A DNA stretch of 14,244 nucleotides from Candidatus Delongbacteria bacterium (GCA_013139625.1 WTAK01000111.1:1-14244), one strand, 5' to 3'; shown: positions 1 to 7,672, numbered from the stretch's first letter. The notes: a model not told the origin generated them from the sequence alone. Program-made: numbers and translations.

Positions 1-2
1 TT

Positions 3-1247
3 AATATTGGTGTTTATTTTGTATTGTGTTCACCCGCCGTATCAAAGTGTGATATATCCTATAATAAATATTTTGGAATGGTCATTTCCGGGCATGATGC
101 TATGCCACAGTTGATAAGTACAGAAGATCAGATACCGATCTTAAAAGAAGCTAATTGTACTTTTGAAAAAAATGCTTACGTAAGTAATGGTTCAATATTC
201 CGAAGTAGTCATATAGGCATAGTACCTACAGGAAATATTTATATGCGGGATAATGATATTTATTCAAGTCCCAGTTTTCCAGCGATATCGATTGCTCAAA
301 TTGGTATTAGAGATCAACACATAACGGTAGATGTTCAAAGAAATTTCTGGGGTTATCCTGAAATTGAGGACGATCATTTTGTAGGACATACTGATTATAC
401 AATTGATTACTCAAATTTTTACCCAGGACCTTGTGGTACTTTTGATATTTCACCTGATATAATGCAGTCAATTTCTGAAGAAAGTAGAATATTGTCTAAC
501 GCATTGAGTCTTGAAACAAAAGATAAAATTGTACCTGCAATAAAGTTGTATGAGCATATTATCAAAAAATATGTTGATACACCTGAATATTATGTTGCAA
601 TGGCAAGATTGCCTTATTTGTATGAAAAAGCAGAACTTGACAATAATGTACTGATCACGATGTATGATGAAGCTATTGAGTCGGAAAATACATCTCATAA
701 GAAATTCTTCAAGGGAAGGAAAGTGGCTACACACATCAAAGGAAGAAGATTCGATAAAGCGATTAGTATAGCGGAAGAGATGAAGGAAGAAGCTGATAAC
801 GATGAAGAGATTATTTTAGCAGATATCAATATTGGAATAGCAAACATGCTGAAAGATCTGGAGAATAACGGTAAAAGCAGAACGGATAATTCACAGAATG
901 TTCGAGATCTTATTGCAAAACTGGATGTTACAGAAGGTGAAGGAGAAGAAAAGACTGATATTGTAGAATCAGCATTACCAACGGAGTTTACATTATATCA
1001 GAACTATCCAAATCCTTTCAACCCAACTACTGAGATAAGCTATGCACTTTCACAAGATGCAAATGTGAGTATTAAAGTTTATAGCTCAAATGGTAGTGTA
1101 GTTGCCGATCTTGTGAATGCTTCACAAAGCGTTGGTCAGCACAGTGTAACATTTGATGCTAGTAAGCTGTCTAACGGTATTTTCTATTATTCTTTAGTAG
1201 CAAATGGAAGAGTAGTAAGTACGAAGAAGATGTTGTTGTTGAAATAA
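3..1247 (+). CDS. Secreted beta-helix protein with type IX secretion sorting domain (5' end missing)
   Basis: The frame is open to the left edge of the window, so the true start lies upstream; the first usable start inside is only a TTG at 24. About the first 130 visible residues have the short beta-strand/turn pattern of a right-handed beta-helix (for example the KCDISYNKYFGMVIS stretch). A helical, TPR-like region follows (about residues 160-290 of the fragment), then a linker, then an 80-residue C-terminal domain opening with FTLYQNYPNPFNPTTEISY and ending in KKMLLLK. That domain is the classic type A sorting signal, which directs export through the type IX system and is removed or anchored at the cell surface. 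The protein is therefore secreted or surface-bound; its ligand or substrate cannot be told. The sorting domain is certain; the helix fold is an inference from pattern. Confidence 0.9.
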   Translation, partial: NIGVYFVLCSPAVSKCDISYNKYFGMVISGHDAMPQLISTEDQIPILKEANCTFEKNAYVSNGSIFRSSHIGIVPTGNIYMRDNDIYSSPSFPAISIAQIGIRDQHITVDVQRNFWGYPEIEDDHFVGHTDYTIDYSNFYPGPCGTFDISPDIMQSISEESRILSNALSLETKDKIVPAIKLYEHIIKKYVDTPEYYVAMARLPYLYEKAELDNNVLITMYDEAIESENTSHKKFFKGRKVATHIKGRRFDKAISIAEEMKEEADNDEEIILADINIGIANMLKDLENNGKSRTDNSQNVRDLIAKLDVTEGEGEEKTDIVESALPTEFTLYQNYPNPFNPTTEISYALSQDANVSIKVYSSNGSVVADLVNASQSVGQHSVTFDASKLSNGIFYYSLVANGRVVSTKKMLLLK

Positions 1248-1255
1248 TCTGATCA

Positions 1256-1280
1256 GGCAAGGGGCTAAAGCCGCCTTGTC
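1256..1280. terminator. Hairpin just downstream of the sorting-domain gene
   Basis: Nine bases after the stop codon, CAAGG-GGC (1258-1265) can pair with GCC-g-CCTTG (1270-1278) around the loop TAAA, with one bulged G. The outer G1256 and C1280 extend the stem. There is no clear T-run afterwards, so it may be a 3'-end stabiliser or a dispersed palindromic repeat rather than a textbook rho-independent terminator. Confidence 0.5.
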
Positions 1281-1304
1281 CGAATATACGAAAAATTAAT
1301 GATG

Positions 1305-1334
1305 AGATCTGGCTACCGGATGGTAGCCGGGTCT
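1305..1334. terminator. Long hairpin, probable terminator or palindromic repeat
   Basis: GGCTACC (1311-1317) pairs perfectly with GGTAGCC (1322-1328) around the loop GGAT. The stem extends outward over AGATCT (1305-1310) and GGGTCT (1329-1334) with two G-T wobbles, giving about 13 base pairs. It is followed by TATT only, a weak U-tract. It lies between the sorting-domain gene and the first gene of the accessory run, which fits a role in separating the two transcripts. Confidence 0.55.
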
Positions 1335-1359
1335 TATTGGAGAATGAAAGGAAGTAGTA

Positions 1360-1719
1360 TTGAAATTATTTTGGAATAAATGTGAAAATGACATGGAATA
1401 TAAACTTGAATCTGTGGACTTAAACGATAAACACTTTGATGATCTTAGCGGTGTTTATGTTATATGGACTAATGTAAATGATAGAAGTGTAATTAGAGTA
1501 GGTCAAGGTAATATATCAAAATGGTTATACAAACATAGGAATGACCCGAATATTATTAAATACAAAAAAGATGGCACTCTTTTAGTTAGTTGGGCAGCTG
1601 TTCCCGACGGTTTGCAAGAAGGCGTAGAAGCTTACCTTGCACACAAACTGAGACCATTAGAGGGTGTGAGATTCCCAATAGATTGCTTGATCCCTGTAAA
1701 TCTTCCGGGTGAAGTTTAG
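1360..1719 (+). CDS. Small GIY-YIG-like domain protein
   Basis: A 119-residue protein that is essentially one domain. Residues 31-36 (GVYVIW) and 45-50 (IRVGQG) occupy the places of the GIY and YIG strands of the GIY-YIG nuclease fold. They are followed by a helix with K-H-R (58-60), a later helix GVEAYL with E90 where the family keeps its metal-binding Glu, and PVNLP with N114 near the end. The YIG tyrosine is replaced (R46-V-G), so catalysis is uncertain; a nucleic-acid-binding or altered nuclease role is possible. The start is TTG, chosen because AAAGGAAG at 1347-1354 is well spaced before it; an ATG at 1393 is the alternative. It heads a plus-strand run with a 49-base gap to the next gene. 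The family assignment comes from motif order only. Confidence 0.7.
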   Translation: MKLFWNKCENDMEYKLESVDLNDKHFDDLSGVYVIWTNVNDRSVIRVGQGNISKWLYKHRNDPNIIKYKKDGTLLVSWAAVPDGLQEGVEAYLAHKLRPLEGVRFPIDCLIPVNLPGEV

Positions 1720-1768
1720 GATTGAGGGGATTGATAAAAGAATGGAATAAAAAATTAAGGGCGGAAAA

Positions 1769-2047
1769 ATGATAGTTAAGAATTTAAAGAATACTTCCGA
1801 TAATACTTGTAAATGTAATAGTTGGATAGATCATTGGGAAAGATATACCAAAAATAATGCTATTTTTTGTTCAGTTCAAAAATGCGTAGATCAAGCTAAA
1901 GTAGGAGCACATGTATTAAAAGTAAGCTCAACTGATAAAGATTGGTATATTGTTCCATTATGTTATTCATGTAATAAATCAGATAATAATTTAGATATTG
2001 GAAGTACTAGTTTAGCTCTAGCAAATGTAAATGATACTTGTGGGTAA
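1769..2047 (+). CDS. Small HNH-like zinc-binding protein
   Basis: A 92-residue protein with a treble-clef/HNH-type pattern: C34-SVQK-C39, then GAH (H48), then WYIVPLC (C65) and C68-N69. The GAHV...PLCxxCN arrangement matches the His and the Zn-knuckle Cys pair of HNH folds. An extra N-terminal C14-K-C16...H22 may form part of a second metal site. The C-terminus is short (ANVNDTCG), so this is a stand-alone minimal domain rather than a piece of a larger nuclease. The ATG at 1769 follows AAGGG near 1757-1761. Together with the preceding gene it makes a pair of tiny nuclease-fold proteins at the head of the run. Whether it cuts DNA, or only binds zinc and nucleic acid, cannot be decided from sequence. 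Confidence 0.65.
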   Translation: MIVKNLKNTSDNTCKCNSWIDHWERYTKNNAIFCSVQKCVDQAKVGAHVLKVSSTDKDWYIVPLCYSCNKSDNNLDIGSTSLALANVNDTCG

Positions 2048-2097
2048 AATTTTATGTGTAGAATTAAAAGGTGAAATTATTTTAATGGAGAGGAATT

Positions 2098-3165
2098 ATG
2101 TCTGAAGAAGAAAATAAAGAAAAGAACCAAAAGATAATTTTAGAATCAGATGAAATATTAGAAAAATTAAAAAATATTCTTGCAGAGGCAACAACTTACA
2201 AAGAAGACATATTGAAAAATAACAATAATTGTAAAGTTAATTCATCCAAAATAAATGAACTACAACAAAAATCAGTTAATTCTTCAGATGAAATTGTAAA
2301 AATTCAAAATGAAACAAAGGCTACATTAGATGAAATAAGTAAGCAGAAAACTAGTTTGATAGAGTCTATAACGAATGATAGGAATCAAACAGAAATTGCT
2401 CTAAATAAAGTTCAAGAATTAAAAGAACAAGTTGAAATTTTACATAATGAATCTACAAAAATTTCAGGTAAAATAGAAACACTCCATAAATCGTCTATTA
2501 ACTCTAATGATGAAGTAAAAAAAATTGCTTCTATCGCAGATACAGTAGATAATAAAGTAAATGATTATCAAGAATATTTGGAGAATTCAAAGATTGAATA
2601 TGAAAATATTAAAGTTAAAATACAAGATTTATTACCTGGTGCTACAAGTGCAGGATTATCAACTGCGTTTTATTCAAGAAGAGAAAAGTATGAAAACAAA
2701 ATGAAATTATGGACAACTCTTAGATTTGTTTCGATAGCTTCTTTTATTATTTACGGAATCTGGATTTTTAAAGACATAGCAACTTTAAGTGGAGACGTGA
2801 AAGGTGCGAATGCTTTTGATCTGATAAAGCTATGGTTATCATACTTAATAAATAAATCTCCAATAATCGCAGGTTTAATTATGTTAGAGGAGTTTGTTAG
2901 AAGAACCTACAATCGAAACTTTAGATTAGAAGAGGATTATGCTTTCAAGCAAGTAATGTCACATACTTTCGAAGGTTATAAAAAGCAACTCTCAGAAATG
3001 AGTGAGGAAAAAGATACATTGGTCGCTGAATTTACTCGAAAAGTATTAAATATTATTACGAAAAATCCTGGAAGATTAATTTTAGATGAAAAAGAGTTGA
3101 ATTTTGCAGAGAAGGTTATGCGAAATAAAAGCAATCAAACACAGAAAATTGAAAATAAAATTTAA
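2098..3165 (+). CDS. Coiled-coil protein with two transmembrane helices
   Basis: A 355-residue protein with no catalytic motif that I recognise. Residues 10-175 are highly charged, with heptad-like repeats (long coiled coil) and almost no cysteine. A conserved-looking turn, LLPGATSAGL (178-187), leads into two hydrophobic segments at about 205-226 and 243-264 separated by a short polar loop. That arrangement puts the coiled coil and the C-terminal part on the same side of the inner membrane, probably the cytoplasm. Residues 275-325 form a charged helical tail containing FEGYKKQLSEM and ITKNPGRLIL. The ATG follows a strong GGAGAGG (2087-2093). It precedes the CBS-HEPN gene by 54 bases. Two-helix membrane proteins with long cytoplasmic coils can act as sensors or membrane-damaging effectors in conflict systems; that role here is only an inference. 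Confidence 0.7.
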   Translation: MSEEENKEKNQKIILESDEILEKLKNILAEATTYKEDILKNNNNCKVNSSKINELQQKSVNSSDEIVKIQNETKATLDEISKQKTSLIESITNDRNQTEIALNKVQELKEQVEILHNESTKISGKIETLHKSSINSNDEVKKIASIADTVDNKVNDYQEYLENSKIEYENIKVKIQDLLPGATSAGLSTAFYSRREKYENKMKLWTTLRFVSIASFIIYGIWIFKDIATLSGDVKGANAFDLIKLWLSYLINKSPIIAGLIMLEEFVRRTYNRNFRLEEDYAFKQVMSHTFEGYKKQLSEMSEEKDTLVAEFTRKVLNIITKNPGRLILDEKELNFAEKVMRNKSNQTQKIENKI

Positions 3166-3206
3166 TTTTAAAATGTATTTGAATTTTGTTGTTTGCGTAT
3201 AAAATT

Positions 3207-3212
3207 AAAGGA
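3207..3212 (+). promoter_or_regulatory. Ribosome binding site fixing the CBS-HEPN start at 3220
   Basis: AAAGGA ends seven bases before ATG 3220. The longer reading frame could begin at TTG 3193, but no purine-rich site precedes that codon, so ATG 3220 is preferred. Confidence 0.65.
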
Positions 3213-3219
3213 TGTAAAT

Positions 3220-4227
3220 ATGGTAACAGATAAATTTTTAGAATTGGTAACTGAAATTAAGGAAAATGATAAAGAGTTTACAATGACACCAAGAGAGTTA
3301 TTGGATTCTTTTGGTGTATATAAAAGAACAAAATGGAATCTAGTCAGGATTGATAAGTTTCTAGAAGAGAATAAGCTTGAAACCGTTCCAAATTATACTG
3401 GTGGTTGGATTGATGGTGAGATTGTAATAAAGCATAAGAAGAAAGCAAAAAGCAAACAAGAAAATGATCCTATTCAGAGAATAAAATTGCTTTCTGCGGC
3501 TAATAAAGTACCGATTACGGTGTCTAGAGATGCTAAATTGAATGAAGCAATCACATTAATGATGCTTCATAATTATTCACAGTTGCCAGTTATGAATAGT
3601 CCTAGAAATGTAATTGGTGTCATAACTTGGGAGAAGATTGGCTATGGTATCACAAATGGAATAGAATCCGAGAACATAGCCGATTCTTTAGAAAAAGAAG
3701 TTGCCATACTTGATTATGAAACTCCAATCTTGGATGCTGTTAATAAAATTATTGAAAATGAATTTGTTTTAGTCAAGAAGAGTGATAATACCATCTGTGG
3801 TATTGTTACAATTTCTGACATTAGTCTACAGTTCATCAATGCTACTGAACCATTTCTATTGTTAGAACAAATTGAGAACCATATTAGGCAAATCCTTGAT
3901 GGAATTTTTACTGTTGAAGAAATTAAACAATTCTGTAAAACTGATGCTATTGGCACTGAAATTGAATATATTGATGATTTGTCGTTTGGAGATTACATTA
4001 GAATAATTGAAAATCCTGATAATTGGGAATGTTTAAACCTCTCTATTGAACGGAGTCTTTTTATTAAACAGTTAGATAAAATTCGTGAAATTAGAAATGA
4101 TATTATGCATTTTGATCCCGAAGGTATTACTTCAGAGCAAAAACAGGATTTGTTAAATATGGCAAACTTCTTAACGGAAATAAGAAGAATTCAATTAAAG
4201 AAGAATAATAAAATAAATAAAGGATAA
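3220..4227 (+). CDS. CBS-pair protein with C-terminal HEPN (probable RNase) domain
   Basis: 335 residues from ATG 3220. Residues 1-75 form a small helical/winged domain. Two CBS motifs follow: about 96-150, ending VIGVITWEKI, and about 155-208, ending ICGIVTISDI. Tandem CBS motifs bind adenine nucleotides or related ligands. The last 125 residues are helical and contain the motif R292-NDIM-H297 within IREIRNDIMHFDP, which matches the R-x4-6-H signature of HEPN ribonucleases. The simplest reading is an RNA-cutting or RNA-binding effector gated by a nucleotide signal, acting in the cytoplasm. The stop codon lies inside the left copy of the 30-bp inverted repeat, nine bases before the STAND gene, so the two are probably translationally linked. 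Domain calls are strong; the nuclease activity and its trigger are inferred. Confidence 0.82.
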   Translation: MVTDKFLELVTEIKENDKEFTMTPRELLDSFGVYKRTKWNLVRIDKFLEENKLETVPNYTGGWIDGEIVIKHKKKAKSKQENDPIQRIKLLSAANKVPITVSRDAKLNEAITLMMLHNYSQLPVMNSPRNVIGVITWEKIGYGITNGIESENIADSLEKEVAILDYETPILDAVNKIIENEFVLVKKSDNTICGIVTISDISLQFINATEPFLLLEQIENHIRQILDGIFTVEEIKQFCKTDAIGTEIEYIDDLSFGDYIRIIENPDNWECLNLSIERSLFIKQLDKIREIRNDIMHFDPEGITSEQKQDLLNMANFLTEIRRIQLKKNNKINKG

Positions 4228-4245
4228 CTAAATATTATGAGTGAT
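4216..4245 (+). repeat. Left 30-bp inverted repeat, candidate recombinase core site
   Basis: Identical over all 30 bases to the minus strand of 7664-7693. It reads as an 11-bp arm ending GGATAA, the asymmetric spacer CTAAATA, and an 11-bp arm beginning TTATGAG. The inner arm ends ATAA/TTAT are mirror images, as in dif sites bound by XerC/XerD. The repeat holds the last codons and stop of the CBS-HEPN gene, the AAAGGA ribosome site (4219-4224), and ATG-AGT-GAT of the STAND gene. Identity breaks on both sides immediately outside the 30 bases. Confidence 0.9.
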
Positions 4246-6663
4246 ATTAGAAGTCTTATAAAGTTTCAAGAAGACTTAGATAATTGTATTATTCTCTTGC
4301 ATGGAGAAAGTGGCATAGGTAAAACATATCATGCTCAAGAATATATAAATAGATTCTTGAAGGATGTTACAAGAATCAATATGTTTGGTATTAATAATAT
4401 TGAACCATATAAAACATTCAATAAGGCAATCTATAATTTTGCAGAAAAATTAAGTAATAAGAAACGATCAATTTTAAAAGAAGCTTCAAATATTTTACCT
4501 CTTTTTTCCTCAATACTACCTCCTTCGCTAAAAATAGTTTCAGGAGCAATTGTTCATTTTATTAAAAGAGCTGAGGTAAACTCAGAAAAAATAAATATTA
4601 AAAAACTTATTCGTATAATAGAAAATAGTAACGAATCTTCAAAAATATTAATGTACTGTGATCAAGTTCAGAATTTTGATATAGAAAGTTGGAATCTTCT
4701 CTGTGATTTGATAAAAGCAAAAAAAAATAAGCAATGGAACCTTATTTTACTTTATACAGAACATATGGAATATAACATTTCTATTGATTCAATGAAGGAG
4801 AAATTAACAAATCTTGCAGAATATAGTCAAATTATTACTAAAAATATACAACGATATCAAAAAAAAGAAATTCCGAATTTAATTAATAGTATACTAGGAG
4901 ATGATTTGAATGTACCTAAATCACAAATAAATATACTTTACAAATACACGAATGGAATTCCTTTATATATCGAAATGTTTTTAAAGGCCATGATTGGAAA
5001 AAATCATATTTTTAAAAATAATAAAGGTTTTTGGGTAACAGATATCCAATGGAATTCAGAACAAATTATTACAATTCTAAAAGACTTAGTAAAAGATTGG
5101 ATAAAAAGAATCTATGATGAAATTCCATCAAGTAAAAAAACGCTTGAATTAGCAAGTGTTATTGGTGAATATTTTAAAGAAGAATTTATAGATGAAATCA
5201 CACAACATACTACTAATAGCTATAGTCTTCTTTCTAAGATCGAGAAAAGGTTTAAAGCTATTCGATATTTAATTGATTATAGAGAGTGGGTATTTGATAG
5301 AACCTTAATTCGAGAATATATTTATCAAACCTTAGGTTCTAAGGTAAAGCAAATGCACAAAAATATCGCAGAGATACTAATTGAACAATCTCCATTTGAT
5401 TACCATACAATTTCTTTTCATATGGAACTTGCGGGTTACTTTAATGAAGCTATTAAATATAGATTGAAAGGAATTCAGAACTCATTGGACAATGGATTAT
5501 ATGAATCTACTAATAATGATCTTAAAATATTAGAGAGCAAATACTTATTCATAATACAATGCTCTTTTCTTAACGAATTCCTCCTTTTGAAAGGGCGTAT
5601 ATTGTTTGCCAACAAAAAATATAAGCAAGCAATTCAAGAATTAATAGCTATTGATCAAAGTAATTTTACTTCCAAAGAAAAAGCAATACTTAGTCGATTA
5701 TTAGGCAAGAATTTTTTAAAACTAAGTAGACAAAAAGAATACATTCGAGGACTTAATGAATTATGTAAAGCTGAAAAATTCTTTGAAACAGAAAATATGT
5801 TATCGGAATTAGGGGATACTTGTCTTGACTTAGTTGTTGCCTACGCTCATATGAATGAAATAGAGAAAAGTCGTAATTATTATAACAAAGCTGAACGTTA
5901 TTTTAACGAAGCGAATGATCAAGTAGGACTTCTTCGATTAAATAGAAGGTGTGTAATTTTCATGCATCCAAATCTATCTGTTAAAATTCTTAAGAATACA
6001 TGTCAGGCTTTGGAATTATTAAGAGCTCCACTTCAAGAGCAAATAATGTCATTAAATAATTACTGTACACAATTAATTTATTCTGGAAATTTCAAAGAAG
6101 CATTAAGAATTGTTATGAAGTCCATAGATTTGTCAGATGGACTGAATAACTTCGGTATGTTATATTTATTAAATAATCGTTTAGTTGTTGAATTAATTAC
6201 TAAAGATTTCCTCTCAGCAAAAAAGACTATTCTAAAAACCGACCAGATAAACTCAGATAGGAAAGTTGAAAATTTAGTCCTTTCTATCAATAAAAACATA
6301 TTTAAAGCTATTAAAAATGACAAATACTTATTGGAATCTTTAGTATACACATACATGAATGCAATCGCAACTGGTGAAGATGATTATATCGTTCCAGCAG
6401 GAATCAATCTTGCCTTAGAGTATATAAATAATAACTATATTGATGAAGCATTTGAATTAATAAATAAACATAAAAATGAAGCATTTAATGTAACTCAATA
6501 CACGAGCAATCAATGGATTTATTTGGCGAAAAAATTCAATAATAAATTTGGGAAAAATTACCCATTGATTGAAATTGACAATGTTAATGAGCTACAAATT
6601 GAATATAATTTATATGAAGAAAACTATTGTCATATAACAATGCAATTTTGGAGCGACAACTAG
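4237..6663 (+). CDS. STAND-type NTPase with TPR-like repeats, no N-terminal effector
   Basis: 808 residues. The Walker A motif GESGIGKT sits at 23-30, so there is no room for an effector domain in front of it. A Walker B-like strand ILMYCDQ (137-143) has Asp-Gln in place of the usual Asp-Glu/Asp pair. A sensor-like strand NLILLYTEH (168-176) and GIPLYIE (240-246) follow, then a winged-helix region at about 285-370, as in STAND/MalT-type regulators. From about 395 to the end there are helical TPR-like repeats, which usually bind the trigger. Proteins of this build oligomerise on ligand binding and work as signal switches in transcription or immunity. Lacking its own effector, it probably acts through a partner; the adjacent CBS-HEPN protein is the obvious candidate. 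The first three codons lie in the left inverted repeat. Its stop is one base from the opposing ATP-grasp stop. Confidence 0.85.
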   Translation: MSDIRSLIKFQEDLDNCIILLHGESGIGKTYHAQEYINRFLKDVTRINMFGINNIEPYKTFNKAIYNFAEKLSNKKRSILKEASNILPLFSSILPPSLKIVSGAIVHFIKRAEVNSEKINIKKLIRIIENSNESSKILMYCDQVQNFDIESWNLLCDLIKAKKNKQWNLILLYTEHMEYNISIDSMKEKLTNLAEYSQIITKNIQRYQKKEIPNLINSILGDDLNVPKSQINILYKYTNGIPLYIEMFLKAMIGKNHIFKNNKGFWVTDIQWNSEQIITILKDLVKDWIKRIYDEIPSSKKTLELASVIGEYFKEEFIDEITQHTTNSYSLLSKIEKRFKAIRYLIDYREWVFDRTLIREYIYQTLGSKVKQMHKNIAEILIEQSPFDYHTISFHMELAGYFNEAIKYRLKGIQNSLDNGLYESTNNDLKILESKYLFIIQCSFLNEFLLLKGRILFANKKYKQAIQELIAIDQSNFTSKEKAILSRLLGKNFLKLSRQKEYIRGLNELCKAEKFFETENMLSELGDTCLDLVVAYAHMNEIEKSRNYYNKAERYFNEANDQVGLLRLNRRCVIFMHPNLSVKILKNTCQALELLRAPLQEQIMSLNNYCTQLIYSGNFKEALRIVMKSIDLSDGLNNFGMLYLLNNRLVVELITKDFLSAKKTILKTDQINSDRKVENLVLSINKNIFKAIKNDKYLLESLVYTYMNAIATGEDDYIVPAGINLALEYINNNYIDEAFELINKHKNEAFNVTQYTSNQWIYLAKKFNNKFGKNYPLIEIDNVNELQIEYNLYEENYCHITMQFWSDN

Positions 6664-6664
6664 C

Positions 6665-7672
6665 CTAATTGATATTCATTCGTTTCATCCCTGCATTTAA
6701 TATTTCTTCTAAAATTGATGAATAAGTTCCAATTTCCTTTAATAAAGACTCTATAAAGGATGAGTTGATTTGCCCTATGTAAGGGTGCGTTGAGATCTCC
6801 ATACAATAAATTTTTCCATCCTTACCAATTCGAAAATCACATCTACTATAATCATTTAAACCAATTGCTTGATGTATTTCTTTTGCATAATATTTAGCCT
6901 TTTTGATTAGCTTACTATGGGCGGTTACTCTTTGATGAATAAGCCTATCGTAAATATTATCGTTTCTAGTTTGTAATGAATTTATTATTGGTTTATTGTC
7001 TCGCAAAGTTGTTACACAATCACCAACGATTGTATCATACCCATTTCCAATTATCCCAACTTTCCACTCTTCTCCGCTTATATATTGTTCAATAACAATT
7101 GGTTGTTCGAATATTTTATGTAATTCTACTATTTTCGCTTCAACTTCTTGCTGGTTAAAACAAATAGATTCTTCAGATATCCCCAATGAATCAGATTCAT
7201 GATTAGGTTTTACAATAACGGGATAGCTTTTTACTTTAGGCATATGTTTTTCAGAATAACTAATAAATGACAAAGGGGTTGGATAACCTAAACCTTTTAA
7301 TAATGCATTTGTATGGAATTTATGTCTCGCTAAAGTCATAGTATAAGCTGAAGATCCAATTAACGGTAGTTTTTTAAAAGAACAAATAGTTGGAGCCGGG
7401 CTTTTCCGCTCAAGCCCTTCTCTTCCAATATATTTATTGAATATAAGATCGAATTCTTTTTTTATATTAATTTTGTTGTTAAGTAGTGTTGCTAAACCAT
7501 CAATAATATCAACATCATAACCTAAACTAGTTAAAGCTTGAATAATATCATTAATTTCACTATTACTTACAACTACTGATGGTATATTTTTTTTTGGGGT
7601 ACTTGACAACACTTTATTTGGAATATCATAAATGATCCCAATCTTTCTGCAATTTCTTAAACAATCACTCAT
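6665..7672 (-). CDS. ATP-grasp ligase of the D-Ala-D-Ala ligase type
   Basis: 335 residues, close to the usual Ddl length. Residues 75-110 (FNKYIGREGLERKS...LIGSSAY) match the N-lobe substrate region. PVIVKPNHESDSLGIS (151-166, K155) is the ATP-grasp glycine-rich loop, IEQYISGEEWKVGIIGN (194-210) the nucleotide-clamping strand pair, and R277-C-D279-F with M-E292-I-S-T-H-P the metal site. In Ddl the metal site normally reads E-x-N-x-N-P; here both Asn positions are Ser294 and His296. It is therefore unlikely to be the cell's housekeeping Ddl and may join another carboxylate to an amine. The first codons, Met-Ser-Asp, lie in the right inverted repeat and are identical to those of the STAND gene. 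It follows the recombinase gene by 16 bases on the same strand. The substrate is unknown. Confidence 0.8.
   Translation of the reverse strand: MSDCLRNCRKIGIIYDIPNKVLSSTPKKNIPSVVVSNSEINDIIQALTSLGYDVDIIDGLATLLNNKINIKKEFDLIFNKYIGREGLERKSPAPTICSFKKLPLIGSSAYTMTLARHKFHTNALLKGLGYPTPLSFISYSEKHMPKVKSYPVIVKPNHESDSLGISEESICFNQQEVEAKIVELHKIFEQPIVIEQYISGEEWKVGIIGNGYDTIVGDCVTTLRDNKPIINSLQTRNDNIYDRLIHQRVTAHSKLIKKAKYYAKEIHQAIGLNDYSRCDFRIGKDGKIYCMEISTHPYIGQINSSFIESLLKEIGTYSSILEEILNAGMKRMNIN

Noticed and set aside
468..734. Minus-strand open frame of 88 residues within the sorting-domain gene
   Set aside because: Shadow of the plus-strand gene: no ribosome site and no recognisable protein features.
3150..3175. 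AT-only dyad after the coiled-coil gene (TAAAATT and AATTTTA)
   Set aside because: No GC pairs and no T-run, so it would be a poor terminator; such dyads are expected by chance in this composition.
3193..3219. Longer CBS-HEPN reading frame beginning at TTG 3193
   Set aside because: No ribosome site precedes it, whereas ATG 3220 has AAAGGA at good spacing.
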